From JAYZVT01 sp050248375 (GTDB lineage Bacteria > Pseudomonadota > Alphaproteobacteria > Rhizobiales > Methyloligellaceae), in NCBI GenBank assembly GCA_050248375.1, contig JBFWSL010000210.1, positions 1 to 6,493 of the forward strand: a stretch of 6,493 bases of DNA, read 5' to 3'. Position 1 is the first letter of the stretch, and the number at the start of each line of letters is the position of its first letter. The notes beneath the pieces are model-generated. The model had not been told where the DNA came from, did no database searches, and worked only from the letters and a program-made list of their open reading frames with translations. The position numbers were made by a program, and so were the translations under genes. Positions 1 to 6,403 of this stretch are shown here, piece by piece.

Positions 1-1812
<1,812 letters not shown>

Positions 1813-1836
1813 CATCCGGGCATGGGGGAGGGGACG

Positions 1837-1911
1837 ATGCCGTCGCGACAGCGCAGCGCTCGCTCCTCCTCCTCCGGCTTTCCCCGCTATTCCCCTTGTC
1901 CAGCGTTGTGA
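1837..1911 (+). other. Candidate 24-codon leader ORF, or displaced N-terminus of the next gene
   Basis: An ATG at 1837 follows an excellent Shine-Dalgarno, GGAGG at 1827-1831 within a purine run at 1824-1833, with a 5-base spacer. This is the best ribosome-binding site between ftsH and folP. The frame runs 24 codons, rich in Arg, Ser and Pro, through a (TCC)4 run (1864-1875) and two CCCC runs (1882-1885, 1892-1895), and stops at TGA 1909-1911. That stop overlaps the GTG at 1908 of the downstream frame (GTGA). It could be a translated leader coupled to the secreted-protein gene. It could also be that gene's true N-terminus, thrown out of frame by one missing base in a C-run, or it could be chance. 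I see no way to choose from sequence alone. Confidence 0.3.
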
Positions 1912-2387
1912 CCAGCGCGCGCGGCGCGGCCGTGGCCTGCGTCCTGCTGCACGCCCTGTGTCTTCATGGGCCGGGCGCACGGGCGCAGGAGGCGCTGTGC
2001 GCGCCGCTACAGCAGATCATCGACGCCGCCGCGGCGGACTTCAGCGCGCTCGGGACGCTGCCCACGGACGGCCAGCCGAGGCGCGCGGAAGGAAGCGTGC
2101 TGCTGCCGGATATGGACTCCTGCGGCATCGACGCGACGGAAAAGACGGTCACCTATGGCTGCGTCAAGAGCTTCGCCGAAAGGGCCGGGGCGATTGCCCA
2201 GGTGAAGGCTTATGACGAGGCCATCCGCGCCTGCCGCCCCGGGGCGGTGCGCAACGTCATCGTCGGCGTCCATGTCTACGAGGAGCCCTACGGGGAAAGC
2301 GGCGATGTCTACCTGATGATGGACATGGGCGTGGATTCCACCGGCGGCAGGCATCTGTTCTCGATCGGCATCGGGCTGGATAAGTAA
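1908..2387 (+). CDS. Small secreted four-cysteine protein of unknown function
   Basis: I do not recognise the family. The frame encodes 159 residues from GTG 1908 (163 from TTG 1896). Residues 1-26 look like a Sec signal peptide: hydrophobic core around AAVACVLLHALCL and a likely cut after ARA, before QEALC. The mature ~133 residues hold exactly four cysteines (C31, C72, C85, C109), suggesting two periplasmic disulfides. An acidic/hydrophobic segment with VYEEPY and YLMMDMGVD follows, and the C-terminus ends IGIGLDK. I see no catalytic motif, lipobox or membrane anchor. Neither possible start has a Shine-Dalgarno; the upstream stretch is pyrimidine-rich. GTG 1908 was preferred because GTG is the commoner start, it leaves a compact signal peptide, and it overlaps the stop of a well-initiated leader frame. 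The gene sits between ftsH and folP, which are often adjacent in relatives, so it may be an insertion. Existence is likely; start and function are uncertain. Confidence 0.68.
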   Translation: MTSARGAAVACVLLHALCLHGPGARAQEALCAPLQQIIDAAAADFSALGTLPTDGQPRRAEGSVLLPDMDSCGIDATEKTVTYGCVKSFAERAGAIAQVKAYDEAIRACRPGAVRNVIVGVHVYEEPYGESGDVYLMMDMGVDSTGGRHLFSIGIGLDK

Positions 2388-2388
2388 G

Positions 2389-2406
2389 GGGTACGCCCGC
2401 GTACCC
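2389..2406 (+). other. Hairpin directly after the secreted-protein stop codon
   Basis: GGGTACGCCCGCGTACCC is a perfect 7-bp stem (2389-2395 with 2400-2406) closed by a CCCG loop. As DNA it is an 8+8 inverted repeat around CC. It begins one base after the TAA at 2385-2387. No T-run follows, so it is not a standard intrinsic terminator. It may protect the mRNA 3' end, act as a Rho-dependent or attenuating element, or be a protein-binding palindrome. Confidence 0.45.
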
Positions 2407-2469
2407 GCACTCCGCATGGCGTAATCCACTCGAATCCGGAACGCGGTCTTGACGCGCCATACGATCTAA

Positions 2470-2560
2470 CGTCATTCCGGCGGAAGCCGGAATCCAGAAT
2501 TTTCCTAGCCTTCCGCCGGTGCAGATGCTGCAACTGGACCCCGGCTTTCGCCGGGTGACG
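2470..2560. repeat. REP/MITE-like palindromic intergenic element
   Basis: A ~91-bp element has imperfect inverted ends. The left arm (2470-2497) starts CGTCATTCCGGC and ends ATCCAG. The right arm (2534-2560) starts CTGGACCCCGGC and ends GGGTGACG; its reverse complement matches the left arm over ~27 bp with a few substitutions and one gap. Each arm is itself a hairpin: TTCCGGC-GGAA-GCCGGAA (2475-2492) and CCCGGC-TTTC-GCCGGG (2540-2555). Ends of the form CGTCATTCC...GGAATCCAG and their complements are familiar from dispersed palindromic repeats in proteobacterial intergenic DNA. No target-site duplication is obvious. The element ends ~26 bases before the folP start, so its fold would lie in the folP leader RNA. 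Copy number in the genome cannot be judged from this window. Confidence 0.72.
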
Positions 2561-2586
2561 GAAGAAACCTGGGACTGAGAGAAATC

Positions 2587-3657
2587 GTGCCGCAAGACTT
2601 TTACCTTCTCCCGCGCGGGTTGCTCTATGGCGAGGCCGCCGCCGATGCCGTCGTGGCGGGGGAAGCCGCATGGCTGGCCGGCGGACCCGTGGCCTGGACG
2701 CTGGCGCAGGTCATCGAGGGCGCGCCGGGCGCCTCCAGGAGGCAACTGCGCCGCTACGCGGACCTGAAGGCGTCCCGCTCGGAAGGGTTGCGCGCGCTAC
2801 TGGCGAATATCTGCGCGCCTCGGCCGCCGCTGGCGGGGCTGCCCATGGACCGGACGCAGATCATGGGCGTGGTCAACGTGACGCCGGACAGCTTTTCCGA
2901 CGGCGGGGAGTTCCTCGAGCCGCAGGCTGCCGTCGCGCACGGCCTCGAGTTGGCGAAGGCGGGCGCCGGCATCCTCGACATCGGGGCGGAGTCCACGCGG
3001 CCCGGCTCCGGGGGCGTGCCGCTGAAGGAAGAGCTGGCGCGGGTGCTGCCGGTCATCGAGGGTCTGCGCAACGCGGGCGCGGTGCTGTCGCTGGATACGC
3101 GCAAGGCGGGGGCGATGGCGCGGGGCGCGGAGGCCGGCGCGCGCATGCTCAACGACGTATCGGCCCTCACGCACGATCCCGATGCGCTGGAGTCCGCCAG
3201 GGCGTGCGGCCTGCCGGTGGTGCTGATGCATGCCCGGGGCGATCCCAAGACCATGCAGGACGACCCGCGCTACGACGACGTGCTGTTTGAGGTCTACGAC
3301 TACCTGGAGGCGCGCATCGCGGCGTGCGAGGCGGCGGGTATTCCCCGGCAAATGCTGATCGCCGACCCCGGCATCGGCTTCGGCAAGACGCTGGAGCACA
3401 ATCTCACGCTCATATCCAACATGGCGCTGTTCCACGGGCTCGGCGTAGCGCTGCTGCTGGGGGCCTCGCGCAAGCGGTTCATCGGCACGCTGTCCGGCGA
3501 GCCCCAGGCCCGCAAGCGGCTCGGCGGTTCGGTCGGGGTCATGCTGGCGGCGGCGGCCCAGGGCGTGCAGATTCACAGGATGCACGACGCGCGGGAGGCG
3601 CGGGCGGCGCTAACCCTCTGGCAAGCCTGCACTACGGGCCGCGCCGGGATGGTGTAA
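2587..3657 (+). CDS. folP: Dihydropteroate synthase with N-terminal extension
   Basis: FolP condenses 6-hydroxymethyl-7,8-dihydropterin diphosphate with p-aminobenzoate to form dihydropteroate, a cytosolic step of folate synthesis and the sulfonamide target. The 356-residue frame carries all expected TIM-barrel motifs: MGVVNVTPDSFSDGG (from residue 93), DIGAESTRPG (131-140), LDTRK (D170, K173), ND (189-190), LMHARG (around 213-217), DPGIGFGKT (260-268), GASRKRF (292-298) and IHRMHD (329-334). The family is usually ~270-290 residues. Here ~86 residues precede the catalytic domain; they start around FYLLPRGLL and end near PLAGLPMDRTQ, a kind of extension seen in alphaproteobacterial FolP. The start is GTG 2587 with only a weak purine stretch (GAGAGAA) upstream. 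An in-frame ATG at 2845 would give a canonical-length protein, but no clear ribosome-binding site precedes it. glmM follows after 132 bases. Confidence 0.96.
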   Translation: MPQDFYLLPRGLLYGEAAADAVVAGEAAWLAGGPVAWTLAQVIEGAPGASRRQLRRYADLKASRSEGLRALLANICAPRPPLAGLPMDRTQIMGVVNVTPDSFSDGGEFLEPQAAVAHGLELAKAGAGILDIGAESTRPGSGGVPLKEELARVLPVIEGLRNAGAVLSLDTRKAGAMARGAEAGARMLNDVSALTHDPDALESARACGLPVVLMHARGDPKTMQDDPRYDDVLFEVYDYLEARIAACEAAGIPRQMLIADPGIGFGKTLEHNLTLISNMALFHGLGVALLLGASRKRFIGTLSGEPQARKRLGGSVGVMLAAAAQGVQIHRMHDAREARAALTLWQACTTGRAGMV

Positions 3658-3660
3658 TGT

Positions 3661-3710
3661 CTGTTTATATTTTTTGACCTCTAATGAGGCCCGGCCCCGC
3701 GCATAATGCG
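3661..3710 (+). promoter_or_regulatory. AT-rich island between folP and glmM, possible internal promoter
   Basis: The first bases after folP are strikingly AT-rich (TTTATATTTTTT, 3664-3675) within GC-rich surroundings. TTGACC (3674-3679) resembles a -35 hexamer and CATAAT (3702-3707) a -10 hexamer, but 22 bases separate them, too long for a standard sigma-70 promoter. CATAAT lies inside a perfect 11-bp palindrome, CGCATAATGCG (3700-3710), which could be an operator. No convincing stem precedes the T-run, so a folP terminator is not supported. A glmM promoter is a reasonable guess but unproven. Confidence 0.25.
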
Positions 3711-3789
3711 GCCAGCCGTGGCGGGGGGCGCGGCTCCCCTGCCATTCGAGGGAACGGATCGGCCAGCGGGCCCGTCTGCCGGTAGGGAC

Positions 3790-5142
3790 ATGTCACGGAA
3801 GTATTTCGGAACCGACGGTATTCGCGGGACGTCGAACTCGCAGCCGATGACCTCGGAGATCGCCCTGAAGGTCGGCATGGCCGCGGGCACGCTGTTCACC
3901 AACGGCGAACACCGGCACCGGGTGGTGATCGGCAAGGACACCCGTCTCTCCGGCTACATGATCGAGTCCGCGCTGGTCTCCGGCTTCACCGCCGTGGGCA
4001 TGGACGTGTTCCAGCTCGGCCCGATGCCGACGCCGGCGGTGGCCATGCTGACCACGTCGCTGCGCGCCGATCTCGGCGTGATGATCTCCGCCTCGCACAA
4101 TCCGTTCGAGGACAACGGCATCAAGCTGTTCGGGCCCGATGGCTTCAAGCTGTCCGATGAGACCGAGCACGCCATCGAGGCACTGATCGACCAGGACCTG
4201 ACCTCGCGGCTGGCGAAGCCGGAGCGCATCGGGCGGGCCAAGCGCATCGACAGCGCGCAGGAACGCTACATCGAATTCGCCAAGCGCACGCTGCCGCGCA
4301 AGATCCGCTTCGACGGACTGCGCGTGGTGGTGGATTGCGCCAACGGAGCGGCCTACAAGGTCGCCCCGGCGGCGCTTTGGGAACTGGGCGCGGAAGTCAT
4401 CTCCATCGGCGTCGATCCTAATGGATTGAACATCAACAAGGATTTCGGATCGACCTCGCCCGAGGCGCTGTGCGCGAAAGTGCGCGAGATGCGCGCGGAC
4501 ATTGGCATCGCGCTGGATGGCGACGCGGACCGGGTGCTGATCTGCGACGAGGCCGGCAAGCTCATCGACGGCGACCAGTTGCTGGCGGTGGTGGCGGAGA
4601 GCTGGCTCAGCCGGGGCCGGCTGGCGGCCGGCGGCATCGTCGCCACGGTGATGTCGAACCTGGGCCTCGAGCGCTACCTGGAAGACCTCGGCCTGACGCT
4701 GGGGCGCACGCCGGTCGGAGACCGCTACGTGGTCGAGTATATGCGCGAGCATGGCTACAACGTGGGCGGCGAGCAGTCGGGCCATATCGTGCTGTCGGAT
4801 TTCTCCACCACCGGCGACGGACTGGTGACGGCGCTGCAGGTGCTGGGCGTGGTCATCGCCAGCGGCAAGCCGGTGAGCGAGGTGTGCAACCGTTTCGACC
4901 CGCTGCCGCAGATTCTCAAGAATGTGCGCTACGCCAACGGCCAGCCGCTCGACAACGAGGCGGTGCGCAAGGCCATCGACGCGGCCAAGTCGAAGCTCGG
5001 CAAGGCGGGACGTCTGGTCATCCGCCCGTCAGGCACCGAGCCGGTGATTCGGGTCATGGCAGAAGGCGACGACGAGACGCTGGTGAACGGTGTCGTCGAC
5101 GACATCGTCTCCGCGCTGCGGGACGTGTCCCAGGCGGCCTGA
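3790..5142 (+). CDS. glmM: Phosphoglucosamine mutase
   Basis: GlmM interconverts glucosamine-6-phosphate and glucosamine-1-phosphate, the step feeding UDP-GlcNAc synthesis for peptidoglycan and LPS. The 450 residues match the family's usual length. The start is fixed by the hallmark N-terminus MSRKYFGTDGIRG at ATG 3790; an in-frame ATG at 3706 would add 28 residues that do not look like the family. Visible sites: the catalytic phosphoserine in ISASHNP (S102, the same number as in E. coli), the Mg-binding loop DGDADR (D243, D245, D247), the sugar-binding loop GEQSGH (327-332) and the phosphate-binding loop RPSGTEP (from 412). All four domains appear complete. The only purine run before the start (TAGGG, 3783-3787) is just two bases from the ATG, so initiation may be weak or structure-dependent. 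It lies 132 bases after folP in the same direction, so co-transcription with or without an internal promoter is possible. Confidence 0.98.
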   Translation: MSRKYFGTDGIRGTSNSQPMTSEIALKVGMAAGTLFTNGEHRHRVVIGKDTRLSGYMIESALVSGFTAVGMDVFQLGPMPTPAVAMLTTSLRADLGVMISASHNPFEDNGIKLFGPDGFKLSDETEHAIEALIDQDLTSRLAKPERIGRAKRIDSAQERYIEFAKRTLPRKIRFDGLRVVVDCANGAAYKVAPAALWELGAEVISIGVDPNGLNINKDFGSTSPEALCAKVREMRADIGIALDGDADRVLICDEAGKLIDGDQLLAVVAESWLSRGRLAAGGIVATVMSNLGLERYLEDLGLTLGRTPVGDRYVVEYMREHGYNVGGEQSGHIVLSDFSTTGDGLVTALQVLGVVIASGKPVSEVCNRFDPLPQILKNVRYANGQPLDNEAVRKAIDAAKSKLGKAGRLVIRPSGTEPVIRVMAEGDDETLVNGVVDDIVSALRDVSQAA

Positions 5143-5183
5143 CGGCGCTCCGCCCTCCGCACGAATCCGGGAAAATCCCTGTA

Positions 5184-5206
5184 CGCATGCCGCCGCGCCG
5201 GATGCG
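5184..5206 (+). other. Weak inverted repeat downstream of glmM
   Basis: CGCAT (5184-5188) and ATGCG (5202-5206) can pair around a 13-base GC-rich loop, 42 bases after the glmM stop. Another small repeat, GGGA-AAA-TCCC, lies just before it. No T-run follows either. I see no intrinsic terminator for glmM here, so termination may be Rho-dependent or absent. Confidence 0.2.
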
Positions 5207-5236
5207 CGAAAACACCTTTAAAAGCGGCGTTTACGG

Positions 5237-5251
5237 TTAAGTGTCTCTTAA
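5237..5251 (+). promoter_or_regulatory. CtrA-type box TTAA-N7-TTAA upstream of the barrel gene
   Basis: TTAA at 5237-5240 and TTAA at 5248-5251 are separated by exactly seven bases (GTGTCTC). This matches the consensus half-sites and spacing bound by CtrA, the alphaproteobacterial cell-cycle and motility response regulator. A third TTAA lies at 5218-5221. The box ends 93 bases before the barrel gene start and is the only clear promoter-like signal in the 202-base spacer after glmM. I could not assign matching -10 and -35 hexamers with confidence; TATCGT at 5263-5268 is one poor -10 candidate. Binding is inferred from consensus only. Confidence 0.5.
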
Positions 5252-5283
5252 GCAATCACGCCTATCGTCCCGAAATGAAACAG

Positions 5284-5323
5284 GTCGAAGGCCGGCATGG
5301 CTGTCGGGCGCAGACACTTCGGC
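5284..5323 (+). promoter_or_regulatory. Foldable 5' leader of the barrel mRNA
   Basis: GTCGAAG (5284-5290) can pair with CTTCGGC (5317-5323), 7 bp including one G-U. Inside it CCGGCA (5292-5297) pairs with TGTCGG (5302-5307) around a TGGC loop, leaving a 9-base bulge on the right side. The structure ends nine bases before the Shine-Dalgarno. Outer-membrane protein mRNAs often carry stabilising or sRNA-responsive leader structures, so a similar role is possible here. This is hand-folded only. Confidence 0.33.
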
Positions 5324-5332
5324 TGAATGAAA

Positions 5333-5337
5333 GAGGG
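5333..5337 (+). promoter_or_regulatory. Shine-Dalgarno that decides the barrel gene start
   Basis: GAGGG at 5333-5337 sits seven bases before ATG 5345, an ideal distance. It falls inside the reading frame of the upstream in-frame ATG at 5327, which has no ribosome-binding site of its own, so 5345 is the preferred start. Confidence 0.75.
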
Positions 5338-5344
5338 ACCAGAG

Positions 5345-6250
5345 ATGGGCACACGTCGTTTTTCATTACTCATCGCCTCCGCGCTGCTGACCGCGACGAC
5401 CGTCGCCGCCAACGCGGCCGACTTCGGCGGCACCTACAAGCCGGCCGCCATGCCGCATAGCTACAAGCCCGCGGTGGAGCCGGTGCCGGTTCCCGCGCCC
5501 GTCCCGGTGCCCATGGCGGCGGGGAAGGAATATTACGTCAAGGGCTATATCGGCTTCTCCAACCAGGAGGTGGACAAGCTCGATCCCACGCAGTTCGCCA
5601 TCACCGGCGCCACCTTCAACGTGCTCGACGCCAGCTTCGACAGCGGCGGCATCGCGGGTCTCGGCGTCGGCTTCCGCTACAACGACAAGTTCCGCGGCGA
5701 CCTCACCGGCGAGTATCGCGGGGGCGCGTCGTTCACCGGCCTGGACAGCTATTCGGGCGGCGGCTTCAACGGCACCAACGAGTACACCGCCATCAAGAAG
5801 GAATGGCTGTTCCTGGCCAACGCCTATTGGGACATCGGCAACTGGCGCGGCATCACTCCCTATGTGGGCGCCGGCATCGGCTATGCCGACATCGGCATCA
5901 CCGGCTTCAAGGACGTGAACGTGCCCACTGGCGGCGTTGCCTTCGCCGACGACAAGTGGAGCGGCAACTTCGCCTGGGCGCTGCATGCCGGCCTCGCCTA
6001 CGACATCAACGAGGACGTGACCGTCGACCTCGCCTACCGCTACGTCAACATGGGCGACGCCGCCAGCGGCACCATCGTCGCCTATGACGGCACGGGCACC
6101 TTCGCCCCGGTCGAGTTCAAGGACATCACCTCGCACGACCTGATGATGGGCGTGCGCTGGAAGCTCGGCGGCGACAGCGGCTGCTGCGCCACCGCCGCGT
6201 CCTACGCGCCGGCCCCGGCTCCCGTTTACCAGGCGCCGGTATACAAATAG
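5345..6250 (+). CDS. Outer-membrane beta-barrel protein (Omp25/RopB-like porin family)
   Basis: The 301-residue product is most likely a small outer-membrane beta-barrel of the OmpA-like/Omp25 type found in alphaproteobacteria. Residues 1-24 are a Sec signal peptide with an ANA cut site before AD. Residues 25-60 form a low-complexity linker with two YKPA repeats and a run of alternating Pro-Val/Ala (44-57). The barrel begins near residue 62 (KEYYVKGYIGF) and shows repeated amphipathic strands such as GIAGLGVGFRYND, ITPYVGAGIGYADIG and DVTVDLAYRYVNMG. The final strand SHDLMMGVRWKL (263-274) is typical of the family. Unusually, 27 residues follow it, with adjacent cysteines (C280, C281) and a Pro/Tyr-rich end (PVYQAPVYK) that echoes the N-terminal linker. 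Barrels of this type normally end at or near the last strand. The gene has its own upstream control region and a strong terminator. Specific function (structural, adhesive or pore) is not deducible. Confidence 0.9.
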   Translation: MGTRRFSLLIASALLTATTVAANAADFGGTYKPAAMPHSYKPAVEPVPVPAPVPVPMAAGKEYYVKGYIGFSNQEVDKLDPTQFAITGATFNVLDASFDSGGIAGLGVGFRYNDKFRGDLTGEYRGGASFTGLDSYSGGGFNGTNEYTAIKKEWLFLANAYWDIGNWRGITPYVGAGIGYADIGITGFKDVNVPTGGVAFADDKWSGNFAWALHAGLAYDINEDVTVDLAYRYVNMGDAASGTIVAYDGTGTFAPVEFKDITSHDLMMGVRWKLGGDSGCCATAASYAPAPAPVYQAPVYK

Positions 6251-6275
6251 GCGCGCCTCACATCTGACGCCCTAG

Positions 6276-6318
6276 GGACGCCGTCCATCCGGAAACGGGT
6301 GGGCGGCGTCCTGCTTTT
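6276..6318 (+). terminator. Strong intrinsic terminator of the barrel gene
   Basis: A continuous 16-bp stem (6276-6291 with 6296-6311, two G-T wobbles) is capped by a GAAA loop (6292-6295), a stable GNRA tetraloop. It is followed closely by TTTT at 6315-6318. It starts 25 bases after the barrel stop codon. The T-run is short, but the stem is exceptionally long and clean. Confidence 0.88.
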
Positions 6319-6342
6319 GGAAGAGACGTGCGGCAGCGGCTT

Positions 6343-6378
6343 AAAAGCGAAAGGCCCGGGCAGGGGAGCCCGGGCCTT
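6343..6378 (-). terminator. Second terminator hairpin, oriented for the minus-strand gene
   Basis: AAGGCCCGGGC (6351-6361) and GCCCGGGCCTT (6368-6378) form a perfect 11-bp stem around a six-base AGGGGA loop. On the minus strand the stem is followed by TTTCGCTTTT (complement of 6343-6352), a better T-tract than the CGGGTTTCG on the plus side. It therefore probably ends transcripts coming from the right, 25 bases beyond the TAG of the minus-strand frame, and may work in both directions. Confidence 0.72.
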
Positions 6379-6403
6379 CGGGTTTCGAGGGGTTCGGCGT
6401 CGT

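Noticed and set aside
2007..2429. 140-codon minus-strand frame opposite the secreted-protein gene
   Set aside because: The plus frame has a signal peptide, paired cysteines and sensible composition. The minus frame looks like a high-GC shadow.
2449..2477. sigma-70 promoter for folP with TTGACG at 2449-2454
   Set aside because: No acceptable -10 hexamer lies 15-19 bases downstream; the sequence there is the repeat's left end.
3655..3675. Intrinsic terminator after folP at the T6 run
   Set aside because: No stable stem precedes the T-run at the right distance; the best pairing is about 5 bp inside the folP coding end.
3706..3789. 28-residue N-terminal extension of GlmM from ATG 3706
   Set aside because: It has no ribosome-binding site and does not resemble the family. 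MSRKYFGTDGIRG at 3790 is the canonical N-terminus.
5162..5170. CGAATCCGG shared with 2431-2439, as a possible repeat remnant
   Set aside because: A 9-base match in GC-rich DNA is expected by chance, and no flanking similarity extends it.
5327..5344. Barrel gene starting at ATG 5327
   Set aside because: The Shine-Dalgarno GAGGG lies downstream of it and is ideally placed for ATG 5345. The extra residues also add acidic charge ahead of the signal peptide.
5275..5460. 61-codon frame overlapping the barrel gene start
   Set aside because: It has no ribosome-binding site, runs mostly out of frame through the signal-peptide region, and its product resembles nothing plausible.
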